Below the pieces are notes generated by a model that was given only the letters and a program-made list of their open reading frames with translations, was not told the DNA's origin and searched no databases. This document shows positions 8,588 through 17,927 of a stretch of DNA of 64,000 bases, in pieces. The stretch's first letter is position 1; each line of letters begins with the position of its first letter. Source of the stretch: Dolichospermum sp. DET69 (lineage in GTDB: Bacteria > Cyanobacteriota > Cyanobacteriia > Cyanobacteriales > Nostocaceae); contig CP070233.1 of assembly GCA_017355425.1 (NCBI GenBank), positions 660,501-724,500 of the forward strand. The letters run 5' to 3'. The translations under genes and the position numbers were made by a program.

Positions 8588-9044
8588 TTGATGAATGATT
8601 GCTGTAATGCTTTCTTTGTTCATATTTGTCAGAATCAGGATATCCAGGATTTGAGGATGTACAGGATTGAATTTTTTAAAAGCTGTTATATATGGGCGAC
8701 ACAGATTCCCACTTTTTTATGATATGTCAATATTGATATTTTGTCAAGTGTTTTTTGGGTAAAAAGTTTGTTGGAATGAGGATTTTTTCAGAAGTTTGAT
8801 TTGGGGGATATGATAATTTTTGGATGTTATATAAATGATGATGTAGCTGATTTTTAAAAGATATGATAGTTAATCAAATAAAAATCCTGTAAATCCTTTA
8901 ATCGGTGGATATCCTGATTCTGACAACATCCTGTAAATCTTCAAATCCTGGGTATCCTGATATGGCTTGCGCCACGCTACGCTATCAGACAGTTAAATAT
9001 TGAGGCGCGGGCAAGATGCCCACCCCACAAGATGATAGAATTAT
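8588..9044. repeat. Gene-free stretch with dispersed AATCCTG repeats
   Basis: No gene seen. Copies of a dispersed repeat built around AAAATCCTGTAAATCC and GGATATCCTGATTCTGAC lie at 8635-8675 (inverted) and 8875-8965; relatives are at 4381-4440 and 48266-48309. A short palindrome-like GCGGGCAAGATGCCCACC at 9006-9023 belongs with similar motifs at 39876-39892 and 52818-52835. Confidence 0.6.
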
Positions 9045-10526
9045 CTAAACTACAACCTTTTCTAAAATCAATTTAGAGCGCTTCATTTTTTCAGGAATAG
9101 CAACAGGATAATCACCAGTAAAACAAGCCGAACAGAAACTATTAGTATCTTCTCTGGTTGTTTCTAGCATTCCTTCCCAACTCAAATAAGCCAGACTATC
9201 AACTTGTAATTGTTTGGCTATTTCCTCGACTGATTTTGTCGCTGCAATTAATTGATCTTGGGTATCGGTATCAATCCCATAGAAGCAAGGATGAGTTACA
9301 GGAGGAGAAGAAATTCTCATGTGGACTTCAGCGACACCAGCATCACGCAAGGCCTGCACGAGTTTACGGCTAGTAGTTCCCCGGACGATGGAATCATCAA
9401 TGATTACTACTCGCTTACCGAATAAGACATCTTTGAGGGGGTTGAGTTTCATTTTAATCCCTGACTCCCGCATGGCTTGGGTAGGCTGAATAAAGGTGCG
9501 GCCGACGTAGCGATTTTTAATCAGTCCTTCACCATAAGCAATACCAGAAGCTTGGGAATAACCAATGGCCGCAGGGATACCAGAATCAGGGACACCGAAT
9601 ACTAAATCAGCTTCTACAGGAGCTTCTGCCGCCATTTTTCGTCCTAAGCGCATTCGATAACTGTATAAAGTTTCGTTGTGCATGAGGCTATCAGGACGAG
9701 CAAAATAGATCATTTCAAAGATACAAAGTTTGCGTTCTGGCTGTTGATGCCACTGAAATGATTCTAAACCAGTTTCTGTAATCCACACTAATTCCCCAGG
9801 GGCGACATCCCGCAGATATTCTGCACCGATAATATCTAAACCGCAAGTTTCGGATGCGAGAACATAACGCAGAGGTTCGCTATCTAACGTACCAATTACT
9901 AAGGGACGAATCCCGTTAGGATCACGGACTCCCATCACACCTACGGGTGTACCAATAGTCAGGCTAAATGCTCCATCGCAACGATGAAAGGCACTGATAG
10001 CTCCTGTTACCCAATCTGCACCGGCGTTGACTTCCTGAGCGATCGCATAAGCAATCATTTCTGAGTCGGTGGTCGTGATTAAGTTAAACTTATCTTTAAG
10101 TAACTCTTCTCGCAGTTTTACAGTATTGACTAAATTTCCATTATGTGCTAGAGCCAATAAACCTAAACGAGTTTCCACCACAGCAGGTTGGGCATTAACT
10201 CTGCGACTAGAACCGGTAGTGGAATAGCGAGTATGTCCAACTGCCAGATTTCCGGGTAATTGATCTAAGATGGTTTCATTGAAGACTTGAGACACCAAAC
10301 CCATATCTTTGTGCTGGTGAACGTGGGGACCTTCAAAGGTAGCAATCCCAGCAGATTCTTGACCCCGGTGCTGAAGCGCATACAATCCAAAGTAGGTCAA
10401 TTTAGCAACGTCTTGTTCTGGGGCGTAAATGCCAAATACACCACAAGCCTCTTCTGGCTTGTCAGGGCGATCTTCATCACTGTTAATTGGGTTGTTGGCA
10501 ATTTCGGGGTATTCAATGGGAATCAT
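9045..10526 (-). CDS. purF: Amidophosphoribosyltransferase
   Basis: Catalyses the first step of purine synthesis, making phosphoribosylamine from PRPP and glutamine. The N-terminal glutaminase begins with Cys in EEACGVFGIY after a short propeptide and is followed by LYALQHRGQESAG; the phosphoribosyltransferase part has the PRPP loop VVIIDDSIVRGTTSRK. The ATG at 10526 (MIPIEYPEIANN) is chosen because GGAG lies 10 bases before it; an upstream ATG at 10559 would run into GGGAACA-type heptamers. purL lies 210 bp upstream on the same strand, the usual cyanobacterial order. Confidence 0.95.
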   Translation of the reverse strand: MIPIEYPEIANNPINSDEDRPDKPEEACGVFGIYAPEQDVAKLTYFGLYALQHRGQESAGIATFEGPHVHQHKDMGLVSQVFNETILDQLPGNLAVGHTRYSTTGSSRRVNAQPAVVETRLGLLALAHNGNLVNTVKLREELLKDKFNLITTTDSEMIAYAIAQEVNAGADWVTGAISAFHRCDGAFSLTIGTPVGVMGVRDPNGIRPLVIGTLDSEPLRYVLASETCGLDIIGAEYLRDVAPGELVWITETGLESFQWHQQPERKLCIFEMIYFARPDSLMHNETLYSYRMRLGRKMAAEAPVEADLVFGVPDSGIPAAIGYSQASGIAYGEGLIKNRYVGRTFIQPTQAMRESGIKMKLNPLKDVLFGKRVVIIDDSIVRGTTSRKLVQALRDAGVAEVHMRISSPPVTHPCFYGIDTDTQDQLIAATKSVEEIAKQLQVDSLAYLSWEGMLETTREDTNSFCSACFTGDYPVAIPEKMKRSKLILEKVVV

Positions 10527-10559
10527 GCTGGTATTGCTCCTGGTGGGGTGTCGAGTCAC

Positions 10560-10607
10560 TGGGAATGGGGAACAGGGAAGAGGGAAGAGGGAACAGGGAA
10601 CAGGAAA
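10560..10607. repeat. GGGAACA/GGGAAGA heptamer tandem repeat
   Basis: About six imperfect heptamers (GGGAATG, GGGAACA, GGGAAGA) between purL and purF, directly upstream of the purF start. Such short tandem repeats are common in Nostocales intergenic DNA. Confidence 0.75.
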
Positions 10608-10736
10608 TAATTAATTTTCCTCCTGATTCCTATCTTCTTAACAAATCTTTAACCATCCATTAAAACAGTATCGTAAATTGGTCAAGGATTAAGTGTAAAT
10701 TGTAAATTTTCTTCAATCCTTGGTTTTTGATATCTA

Positions 10737-13169
10737 TTAGGTATTAGTGTAGATAGCGAGACGTTTAGCGATCGACTGAGAATAGCTATCGTTCATATCT
10801 TCAAGACTAATCTGGAGTAATTTGTGGTTATCAGCCGTTAAAATTGCCAAACTAGCAGAATTAGCCACTGTTCCCAATTTTTGCCAACTCTCTGGTAAAT
10901 GTTCCTGTAAATAGGATTCCCATTTTTCTTGGTTTTCTTCACTCACAGAAACTAAAATTCTTGCCCCACCTTCACCAAATAGCACTTCGTCAAAGCGGGA
11001 ATCGTGATTTGCAGAAATCGGGAAATTAATCTCAGCACCCAAATTTCCCGAAAGACAAGATTCCGCTATAGCTACAGTTAAACCACCTTCAGCCGAATCA
11101 TGGGCAGAATTTACCCAACCTGCGCGAATCCCTTCACGACAAGCTTTTTGTACCCGACGTTCTAAATCAAAATCAACTCTTGGTGGTTTTCCAGCAATAG
11201 TTTTATGAATAGTTGCCAAATATTCAGAAGCACCCAATTCAATTGTAGATATTTTGGCCGCCTTTTCTAGATGAGACTCTATAGCCCCCCTTTCTAAGGG
11301 GGGTTGGGGGGATCTCCATTGCACAGGTAAACCCAAAAGGTAAATTACATCCCCGACATTTTGCCAACCTTGTCCGCAAATTTTGGTTAAATCAGGAATC
11401 AACCCCACCATACCCACAACAGGAGTCGGGTAAATTGGTTGAGGATTACCTTGGGCATCAAAAGTTTCATTGTAGAGAGAAACATTTCCCCCAGTTACTG
11501 GCGTTCCCAACTCACTACAACCCTCGCTCAAACCCCGACAAGCGGACGCTAATTGCCAATAACCAATGGGTTTTTCTGGGCTACCAAAATTGAGGTTATC
11601 CGTCACCGCAATGGGTTCAGCACCCACACAACTAAGATTCCGAGCAGCTTCTGCTACCACTGCCTTAGCCCCTTCATAAGGATCTAGATAAACATAACGA
11701 GAATTACAATCTACCGTCGCTGCAACCCCCGATTTTAGATTTTGGATTTTGGATTTTGGGGTTCGGGGTTCTTCTAAAGGACGTAAACGAATAACAGCCG
11801 CATCTGCACCACCGGGTAACAATACGGTATTATTCTGAACTTGATGGTCATATTGGCGATAAACCCAGCTTTTAGAAGCAATGGTAGGAGTATCTAGCAA
11901 AGTCAATAGAATATCATTCCAACTTTGCAAACTTCCCGCAATCTCAATACCTGCAACAGTACAAGAAGGTAAACTATCACTTGTCCATGTCCAAGCTTTT
12001 TGGGCATATTCGGGGGGTTCTGCTAATAATTCCCGTTCATACAAAGGCGTATTTTCTGCTAAAGCATCAGCCGGAATTTCTGCGGCAATTTCCCCTTTAA
12101 ACCAAATCCTGACAATGGGTTCTTCTATTACCGTACCGGCAACTACCGCTTGTAGTCCCCAACGGTGGAAAATATCAATTAATTCCTGTTCTCGTCCCTT
12201 ATGGGCAACAAACAACATTCTTTCTTGAGATTCCGAAAGCAGATATTCATAAGGTATCATTCCCAATTCCCGGGCTGGAATTTTATCTAAATCGAAATCA
12301 ATGCCGACTCCACCTTTAGCAGCCATTTCGGAAGTTGAACAGGTAATACCCGCAGCACCCATATCTTGTGCCGCAACTACAGCCCCGGTTTTAAATGCCT
12401 CTAAACAAGCTTCAATTAAAGATTTTTCTACAAATGGATCTCCTACTTGGACAGCAGGACGATTATCCATTGATTCCTCGGTTAATTCGGCACTGGCAAA
12501 ACTTGCGCCGCCCATGCCATCTCTTCCGGTGGTTGAACCCACATACAGCACGGGATTTCCTAAGCCTGAAGCCCCTGATTTGACAATTTCCGACGTTTCC
12601 ATCAATCCTAACGCCATGACGTTGACAAGGGGATTTCCAGAGTAAGCAGGGTCAAAATACACTTCACCACCCACGGTGGGGACTCCAACGCAGTTGCCAT
12701 AATGGCTTATGCCTGCTACAACGCCTGCAAACAATCTTTGGGTTTTGGGATCATTCAAATCTCCAAAGCGAAGAGAATTTAATAAAGCTATGGGACGCGC
12801 CCCCATTGTAAAGATATCTCTGAGGATACCACCAACTCCGGTGGCTGCTCCTTGGAAGGGTTCAACGGCAGAAGGGTGGTTATGGGATTCTATTTTAAAT
12901 GCTAATTGTAGTCCGTCGCCGATATCCACAACTCCGGCATTTTCACCAGGTCCGACGAGAATGCGGGGTCCTGTGGTGGGAAACTGTTTGAGTAAGGGGC
13001 GGGAATTTTTATAACAGCAATGTTCTGACCACATCACCCCAAACATACCTAATTCGGCTTTGTTGGGATGGCGACCTAGGCGGCGGACAATTTCGGTATA
13101 TTCGTCTGGTTTGATGCCTTCTGAGGCTATTTCTTGGGGAGAAAAGGGATTTTCTGAGGTGGTTGTCAT
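10737..13169 (-). CDS. purL: Phosphoribosylformylglycinamidine synthase, large subunit (PurL)
   Basis: 810 residues, the small-type PurL that works with PurS and PurQ to make FGAM from FGAR, ATP and glutamine. Recognisable blocks: [61 protein letters not shown] and [12 protein letters not shown]. Two in-frame insertions of intergenic repeats are visible: [15 protein letters not shown] (from a palindromic repeat at 11283-11315) and [11 protein letters not shown] (from AATCCAAA-type repeats at about 11730-11774). Both sit at places where family members have no such sequence and probably form surface loops; together they account for the slightly long protein. purF follows downstream. Confidence 0.95.
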   Translation of the reverse strand: MTTTSENPFSPQEIASEGIKPDEYTEIVRRLGRHPNKAELGMFGVMWSEHCCYKNSRPLLKQFPTTGPRILVGPGENAGVVDIGDGLQLAFKIESHNHPSAVEPFQGAATGVGGILRDIFTMGARPIALLNSLRFGDLNDPKTQRLFAGVVAGISHYGNCVGVPTVGGEVYFDPAYSGNPLVNVMALGLMETSEIVKSGASGLGNPVLYVGSTTGRDGMGGASFASAELTEESMDNRPAVQVGDPFVEKSLIEACLEAFKTGAVVAAQDMGAAGITCSTSEMAAKGGVGIDFDLDKIPARELGMIPYEYLLSESQERMLFVAHKGREQELIDIFHRWGLQAVVAGTVIEEPIVRIWFKGEIAAEIPADALAENTPLYERELLAEPPEYAQKAWTWTSDSLPSCTVAGIEIAGSLQSWNDILLTLLDTPTIASKSWVYRQYDHQVQNNTVLLPGGADAAVIRLRPLEEPRTPKSKIQNLKSGVAATVDCNSRYVYLDPYEGAKAVVAEAARNLSCVGAEPIAVTDNLNFGSPEKPIGYWQLASACRGLSEGCSELGTPVTGGNVSLYNETFDAQGNPQPIYPTPVVGMVGLIPDLTKICGQGWQNVGDVIYLLGLPVQWRSPQPPLERGAIESHLEKAAKISTIELGASEYLATIHKTIAGKPPRVDFDLERRVQKACREGIRAGWVNSAHDSAEGGLTVAIAESCLSGNLGAEINFPISANHDSRFDEVLFGEGGARILVSVSEENQEKWESYLQEHLPESWQKLGTVANSASLAILTADNHKLLQISLEDMNDSYSQSIAKRLAIYTNT
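11283..11315. repeat. Palindromic repeat inserted in frame in purL
   Basis: AGCCCCCCTTTCTAAGGGGG followed by GTTGGGGGGATCT. The same unit occurs twice, inverted, inside the MITE at 20199-20353. In purL its length keeps the frame open and encodes [11 protein letters not shown]. Confidence 0.75.
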
Positions 13170-13274
13170 GGCAGTTATGCACCAAGGGGACAGAGGAATA
13201 TTCTATCTTTTTTGACGCAGTTCTGATATTTTCATCCAATTACATTTTTTTTACTAGGTTATAAATAAAATCAT
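13170..13274. other. Short gap upstream of purL
   Basis: AT-rich, no gene; presumably contains the purL promoter, but no convincing -35/-10 pair was identified. Confidence 0.4.
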
Positions 13275-13898
13275 CTGAACTATGATTTTTGTGATTTTTG
13301 TGATTAAGATGATTTTTTTAACATTATGTTAATTTGACTATTTAAACAAAAACTTCTACTTCCTGGGCGATACTTGTCGGTTGAGGAATTGGTAAACCTT
13401 CTTCTATTAACCCTTCAATATGAAATTCTTCTGAACTATGATTTTTGTGATTTTTGTGATTAGGATGATTTTTTCAACATTATGTTAATTTTACTATTTA
13501 AACAAAAACTTCCACTTCCTGGACGATAGTTGTAGTTCGAGGAATTGGTAAACTTTCTTCTATTAATCCTTCAATATGAAATTCTTCTGAACTATGATTT
13601 TTGTGATTTTTGTGATTAAGATGATTTTTTCAACATTATGTTAATTTTACTATTTAAACAAAAACTTCCACTTCCTGGACGATAGTTGTAGTTCGAGGAA
13701 TTGGTAAACTTTCTTCTATTAATCCTTCAATATGAAATTCTTCTGAACTATGATTTTTGTGATTTTTGTGATTAGGATGATTTTTTCAACATTATGTTAA
13801 TTTTACTATTTAAACAAAAACTTCCACTTCCTGGGCGATACTTGTTGGCTGAGGAATTGGTAAACCTTCTTCTATTAACCCTTCAATATGAAATTCTA
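13275..13898. repeat. 156-bp tandem repeat built from the hicB 3' end
   Basis: CTGAACTATG recurs at 13275, 13431, 13587 and 13743, exactly 156 bp apart. Each unit has a spacer (GATTTTTGTGATTTTTGTGA, ATGATTTTTT, ACATTATGTTAA) followed by a copy of the last 90 or so bases of hicB including its stop. Copy 4 runs into the real hicB and stops matching at about 13895, where GAAATTCTTCTG becomes GAAATTCTATGG. Copies 2 and 3 share variants (GGACGATAGTTGTAGTTCG) that differ from copy 1 and from hicB. None of the fragments has a start codon. Confidence 0.9.
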
Positions 13899-14022
13899 TG
13901 GCTTCAACAATCATTTGTTGAACTTCTACTAATGTTTCGGCAACTGCTACACAACCTGGTAAATCAGGAACATAAGCCCCATAGCTGGTATTTCCTTTTT
14001 CAATTACTACTGTATAACGCAT
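13810..14022 (-). CDS. hicB: HicB-family antitoxin
   Basis: 70 residues from ATG 14022: MRYTVVIEKGNTSYGAYVPD, then LPGCVAVAETLVEVQQMI and EAIEFHIEGLIEEGLPIP, the partial RNase-H-like fold of HicB/UPF0150. HicB neutralises HicA and normally represses the operon; this form is short and shows no separate DNA-binding domain. It starts two bases after the hicA stop, so the pair is translationally coupled. Its 3' end has been copied three times downstream (156-bp array). The longer frame from 14052 overlaps hicA and is less likely. Confidence 0.88.
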   Translation of the reverse strand: MRYTVVIEKGNTSYGAYVPDLPGCVAVAETLVEVQQMIVEAIEFHIEGLIEEGLPIPQPTSIAQEVEVFV

Positions 14023-14024
14023 TA

Positions 14025-14213
14025 TTATTCCTCCAATTGAGCTTGTCTCCAAATACTTTTTAATGTACCAATGGGTACGTCAATATTCGGTTTACCGGAA
14101 ACTGTAACTGTACCAAGTTTACCAAAATGTTTAAACTGTCGGTGACTCCCTCTAGTTCTTGCTAAATACCAACCATCAGCTTCTAGTCGCTGAATGACTG
14201 CTCGTAATTTCAT
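14025..14213 (-). CDS. hicA: HicA toxin, mRNA interferase
   Basis: 62 residues with the dsRBD-like HicA fold: LRAVIQRLEADGWYLARTRG, the catalytic His in GSHRQFKHFGK, and VTVSGKPNIDVPIGTLKSI. HicA cleaves mRNA independently of the ribosome. All core residues appear intact. First gene of the hicAB pair, with hicB immediately downstream. Confidence 0.9.
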   Translation of the reverse strand: MKLRAVIQRLEADGWYLARTRGSHRQFKHFGKLGTVTVSGKPNIDVPIGTLKSIWRQAQLEE

Positions 14214-14273
14214 GTTAACGTTTATCTGTGATAAATAGTTTCTGAATCTTGTACAATTAACTAATTATATGAA

Positions 14274-14498
14274 GTGTTTTTTAGCCAGTATCTTAGTTTG
14301 CCATTTGATGGTAAATCGGCTGTAATTTACGGCAGTATTCGTGCTAATTTAGAAGCTAAAGGTACTCCTATTGGTGCTTATGATTTACAAATTGCTTCTA
14401 TCGCATTAGCAAATGATTTAATTTTAGTTTCACATAATTTAAGAGAGTTCAACCGTGTTGAAAATTTAAAAACTGAAGATTGGGAAATAATAATTTGA
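14274..14498 (+). pseudogene. vapC toxin remnant (C-terminal half)
   Basis: The frame from a GTG at 14274 reads YLSLPFDGKSAVIYGSIRA, then GTPIGAYDLQIASIALANDL and ILVSHNLREFNRVENLKTEDW, the second half of a PIN-domain tRNA(fMet)-type VapC, including its conserved D in IGAYDLQIA. The first half, with the DTN motif, is missing and there is no antitoxin in front. It is a decayed toxin gene between hicA and the next remnant. Confidence 0.75.
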
Positions 14499-14812
14499 GC
14501 TATGTATTCTATTACTGGTTATTTTATGATTTTCTTGTTTATAAGCGACGTAAGCGAGTTGAGAAATACAAGCAATTCCTAAAGAATATATATCAAATTA
14601 TACAAAACAGCTTAGGAGTATTACAAGCAACAACCGCCCTCATCGGTGTAGGAACAGTTGCAGGTGTAGCATTAACAGCAGTGAACTTACACCAAACCCT
14701 GAAAATGCGGAAAGAAGTTGAGCAAATGCGGTTAGAGGTCAAAAATGGCTTTATTGATTTGAAACAAGCCTTAAAAGACCAAGGAGCAGAAATTAGACTA
14801 TCAAAATCTTGA
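14480..14812 (+). pseudogene. Fragment of an unrecognised cyanobacterial protein with one membrane helix
   Basis: The frame contains LGVLQATTALIGVGTVAGVA, LTAVNLHQTLKMRKEVEQMR and DLKQALKDQGAEI: one membrane helix followed by a coiled-coil-like tail. The first 20 residues overlap the vapC remnant and are probably not native. The end, from about 14797, is the antisense of the vapC 3' part at 14593-15189, so the original C-terminus is gone. Likely a truncated gene joined to vapC by recombination. Function unknown. Confidence 0.45.
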
Positions 14813-15189
14813 AAATCTACCACATTATTTGTTACTAAAATCACATCATTTGTGAGCGCAATAGAGGCAATTTGACCATCAATAAAAGCAGGAGTTTTAC
14901 CAACCTTAGATAACCTTGCTCTTTGCTGGGCGTGATATTGTGCTGCTTTGAGATTATAATCAAATAAAGGAAGTTGTGCTAAAATCACATCATTTATATA
15001 ATCCTCTATATCTTGACGTTTTTTAGACAAGGAAAGACGTAAACAACCATATAACATCTCGTGGATAACTATGGTAGCGGTAGCTGTTTCTTGTCTATAT
15101 AACCTGAGCTTTTCCATTACTTTCTCATTCGGTTGAGGGCGTTTAGCCTCAGATAAGATGTTAGTATCTAGTAAATATTTTAGAGTCAT
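14593..15189 (-). CDS. vapC: VapC PIN-domain toxin with a foreign C-terminal extension
   Basis: PIN fold with LLDTNILSEAKRP (first acidic residue), IVIHEMLYGCLRL (Glu) and TPAFIDGQIASIALTNDVIL (Asp), then the final strand LVTNNVVDFQDFD. VapC proteins cleave tRNA or rRNA. Relatives stop about ten residues after DFQDF; here the frame continues about 60 more residues (from near 14797 downward) through sequence that is the antisense of the gene fragment at 14480-14812. The acidic site is intact, but the tail is probably not native and may impair the toxin. Its ATG overlaps the antitoxin stop by 4 bp. Confidence 0.8.
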   Translation of the reverse strand: MTLKYLLDTNILSEAKRPQPNEKVMEKLRLYRQETATATIVIHEMLYGCLRLSLSKKRQDIEDYINDVILAQLPLFDYNLKAAQYHAQQRARLSKVGKTPAFIDGQIASIALTNDVILVTNNVVDFQDFDSLISAPWSFKACFKSIKPFLTSNRICSTSFRIFRVWCKFTAVNATPATVPTPMRAVVACNTPKLFCII

Positions 15190-15443
15190 AAATTAACATC
15201 TCTCCCTGGTGACTTATCCCGAAGATTTTCAAAAATATCATCATCAATACTTTCTAAATCCACTCTTTGTCTAAATTCTTGTAAAGCAGACCAAAAATCA
15301 TTAACTTCTTGATTATCAGATAGACAAATTGGTTTTTGAACTGATAATTGAGATTTGAGAAATTGAATAAAATCTAAAACTTCTTGTTGTTTATCTATGG
15401 GTAATTCTCGAAAGTTTTCTAAAACTGTTTGTTCAATAGTCAT
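15186..15443 (-). CDS. Antitoxin of the vapBC pair (DUF2281-like)
   Basis: 85 residues: TVLENFRELPIDKQQEVLDF, then IQFLKSQL, typical of the short DUF2281 antitoxins paired with PIN toxins in cyanobacteria, with an acidic C-terminal half (DDDIFENLRDKSPGRDVNL) that would bind the toxin. ATGA overlap with vapC indicates coupled translation. Confidence 0.8.
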   Translation of the reverse strand: MTIEQTVLENFRELPIDKQQEVLDFIQFLKSQLSVQKPICLSDNQEVNDFWSALQEFRQRVDLESIDDDIFENLRDKSPGRDVNL

Positions 15444-15625
15444 AAGAATACCTCTGCTAAATGAGATACAATTATATTATAGAACTCCTATTTAATTTTT
15501 GAAAAATATGTTCTCTTCGGACTCCACTACAAGAATTGTCCATTTTTGGGTTATGTAGTTTAAGTATGTTTTATTTCTGAGTAAATGGTTTTATCTAGCG
15601 TCTTATTAGTTCGCTTTTTTTATAT

Positions 15626-16402
15626 ATGACAGAAACACCGATACAAAAACCCAATATTCCCCAACTTCCCACATTTACCTCCATTCCTGAAGAAAGATTA
15701 CATCGTCAACAACGACTAGCGGCTGCATTCCGTCTCTTTTCCCGATTTGGATTTGATGAAGGTGTGGCCGGACACATTACAGCGCGTGATCCAGAAAACC
15801 CCGAACACTTTTGGGTAAATCCCTTTGGAATGAACTTTGGTTTAATTCGAGTTAGTGACCTAATATTAGTTAATCAGCAAGGTGATGTAATTTACGGTAA
15901 TCGTCCAGTAAATCGCGCAGCTTTCGCTATTCATTCTCAAGTTCACGCAGCCCGTCCTGACGTGGTAGCCGCAGCCCACGCTCATTCTATCTATGGTAAA
16001 AGCTGGTCTAGTCTAGGTCGTCTTCTTGACCCCCTCACCCAAGATGCCTGTGCTTTTTACCAAGACCATAGTATATTTACTGATTATACGGGAGTTGTTC
16101 TTGACCCGGAAGAAGGCAAGCGCATTGGTCAAACTTTAGGCAAAAATAAAGCTGTCATTCTCCAAAATCACGGCTTATTGACAGTCGGTAAGACTATTGA
16201 TGAGGCTGCTTGGTGGTTCATCACTATGGAGCGCTCTTGTCAAGCCCAATTATTGGCAGAAGCAGCCGGCAGACCTAGAGTAATTAAACCAGAGTATGCT
16301 AAGATAGCGCATAGTCAAGTCGGTTCTGCTGAGTTGGGTTGGTTTAGTTTTCAATCTTTGTATGAGATGATTGTGCGCCAAGAACCGGATTTTTTGGAAT
16401 AA
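15626..16402 (+). CDS. Class II aldolase/adducin family protein
   Basis: 258 residues. The fold is marked by GVAGHITARDPENPEHFWVN, the metal-site histidines in AAHAHSIYGKSWSSLG (about residues 115-120) and a third His in ILQNHGLLTVG (near 180). Members split or epimerise sugar phosphates using zinc or a similar metal, while many cyanobacterial and fungal members have no known substrate. The stretch HSQVHAARPDVVAAAHAHS is intact. No functional partner adjoins it, so no substrate is proposed. Confidence 0.85.
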   Translation: MTETPIQKPNIPQLPTFTSIPEERLHRQQRLAAAFRLFSRFGFDEGVAGHITARDPENPEHFWVNPFGMNFGLIRVSDLILVNQQGDVIYGNRPVNRAAFAIHSQVHAARPDVVAAAHAHSIYGKSWSSLGRLLDPLTQDACAFYQDHSIFTDYTGVVLDPEEGKRIGQTLGKNKAVILQNHGLLTVGKTIDEAAWWFITMERSCQAQLLAEAAGRPRVIKPEYAKIAHSQVGSAELGWFSFQSLYEMIVRQEPDFLE

Positions 16403-16446
16403 CTTCTGTTGCGGTTGTAGGGGTTATGGGTGGGATGCAACATGAT

Positions 16447-16506
16447 TTGGGGTGCAATTTGGGGTGCAATTTGGGGTGTAATTTAGGGCGCAATTTAAGG
16501 CGTAAT
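16447..16506. repeat. 12-bp tandem repeat, five copies, then a G-rich tract
   Basis: TTGGGGTGCAAT is repeated five times with increasing divergence (TTGGGGTGTAAT, TTAGGGCGCAAT, TTAAGGCGTAAT). About 50 bp on, 16558-16595 is a run of GGGGGTTGGGGGTGGGG units able to form a G-quadruplex. Both lie between converging genes. Confidence 0.85.
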
Positions 16507-16663
16507 TTACAGCAATTTCCAATCATATAAGGTACATCTTAGCCCCCTCATCGCTTGCGGGGAGGGGGTTGGGGGTGGGGTTGGGGGTGGGGTTCTTGTT
16601 CCAGGTTTGATGACAATTTGCTGTAGGGCGCAATTTGGGGCGCAGGCCCTGCGCCCCTACGGG

Positions 16664-17719
16664 TCAACTGAATTGTTCGATAATTCCTCCACCTAATACC
16701 TGATCTCCATCGTACCAAACGGCGGCTTGTCCAGGTGTGATGCTGAATTGCGGTTCATCAAAGACTAAACGCACGCGGTAATCTGCTAGGGGAATGACGG
16801 TGACGGGTACGGGTTGGGAACGATAACGGATTTGCACTTCAGCGCGTATGGGGGTAGCAGGTTCAGCTATGGAAACCCAATTTACTCGATTTACTGTACA
16901 TTCTGATTGTGTGCCTTTGGTGCGATCGCCTACAACTACCTTGTTATTAACTGCATCTAATTCAATCACATACAAGGGTTCAGCCGCAGCAATGCCTAAG
17001 CCTTTTCGCTGACCGATAGTGTAATGATGAACACCATCATGTTGACCTAAAATTTTACCAGTTTCATCAACAATATCACCTGGTTTGGGAGCTAAATATT
17101 TATCTAAAAATGCCCGCATAGAACCATTGCTTTCTACTAAGCATAGATCTTGACTTTCTGGTTTATCGGCGGTTTTTAAGTTGTATTCGGTGGCGATTCT
17201 ACGGGTATCGGTTTTATTGAGTTCACCCAGGGGAAAAATTGTCGCCCCTAATAAGTCTTGGGATAAGTCGTAGAGAAAATAGGATTGATCTTTGTTGCGG
17301 TCAACGGCTCGTAATAATTGGTAACGATTCGTAGCGTCATTGTAACGGATTTGGGCATAATGACCTGTAGCGATGCTGGTACATTCTAATTTTTCCCTGG
17401 CATATTCCACCATTGGCCCAAATTTCACCGTCTTGTTACATTGAGAACAAGGCAAGGGCGTAATTCCCACGCTATAACCTGTGACTAAAAAATCAACAAT
17501 TTCCGTTTGAAAGACATCCCGAATATCCACAATTTCATGGGGAATGCTCAATTGTTCACAAATATCAGCCGCGTCGATCATTCCTTCAGAGCAACATTGC
17601 CCCTTGCCTTTCATCAGCCAAAGGGTTAAACCAATTACATCATAGCCCTGATTATGTAGAATAGCGGCGGCTACGGAACTATCAACGCCACCAGAAAGAC
17701 CAACGACAACTTTTTTCAT
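16664..17719 (-). CDS. mnmA: tRNA-specific 2-thiouridylase
   Basis: Puts sulfur on U34 of tRNA-Lys, -Glu and -Gln. The ATG at 17719 ([15 protein letters not shown]) is chosen because it places the PP-loop SGGVDSS at the N-terminus as in all MnmA proteins; the frame extends 12 codons upstream without support. Catalytic Cys pair: [12 protein letters not shown] and SQDLCLVES. The C-terminal barrel ([26 protein letters not shown]) is complete. 351 residues, the expected length. Confidence 0.95.
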   Translation of the reverse strand: MKKVVVGLSGGVDSSVAAAILHNQGYDVIGLTLWLMKGKGQCCSEGMIDAADICEQLSIPHEIVDIRDVFQTEIVDFLVTGYSVGITPLPCSQCNKTVKFGPMVEYAREKLECTSIATGHYAQIRYNDATNRYQLLRAVDRNKDQSYFLYDLSQDLLGATIFPLGELNKTDTRRIATEYNLKTADKPESQDLCLVESNGSMRAFLDKYLAPKPGDIVDETGKILGQHDGVHHYTIGQRKGLGIAAAEPLYVIELDAVNNKVVVGDRTKGTQSECTVNRVNWVSIAEPATPIRAEVQIRYRSQPVPVTVIPLADYRVRLVFDEPQFSITPGQAAVWYDGDQVLGGGIIEQFS

Positions 17720-17927
17720 ACTTTTAAAAATTCTTGCGGCTGATTTTGACAACAAAGAGGCTTTTTATTTAACCACAAGGTGCGAGACTGTCCGATTGTA
17801 GCACACATACCTACAAAGTCTGAAGAGGCAAAAGGAAAGTCTCCACATTGTCCAGATTAGTGAGAAAATAAAAACTTGCAATTATTCTTACCTTGTCTTG
17901 CTGACGGCTCAAAGGAATCTGACAAAA

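Larger units (their letters stand above)
4742..8590 (-). mobile_element. IS200/IS605-type element carrying iscB, itself invaded by a group II intron
   Basis: Boundaries are approximate. The end near 4745 (ACCTCGTGGGAAG ... AAACTCAG) resembles the left end of the tnpB element at 26490-26514 and a remnant at 32452-32477. The end near 8555-8587 carries the hairpin CTCAG-TGGCTTTAGCC-CTGAG, one base different from the tnpB element right-end hairpin at 28362-28382. Relative to these ends iscB is transcribed from right to left, opposite to tnpB, as is known for iscB and tnpB elements. There is no tnpA, so it would have to be moved in trans. Without the intron the element would be about 1.6 kb. Confidence 0.6.

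Noticed and set aside
13275-13898. Possible CRISPR array from regular spacing
   Set aside because: The 156-bp units are repeats throughout with no unique spacers, and they match the hicB end.
16344-16526. Frame encoding repeated KLHPKLHPK
   Set aside because: Translation of the 12-bp tandem repeat on the opposite strand, overlapping the aldolase-family gene.
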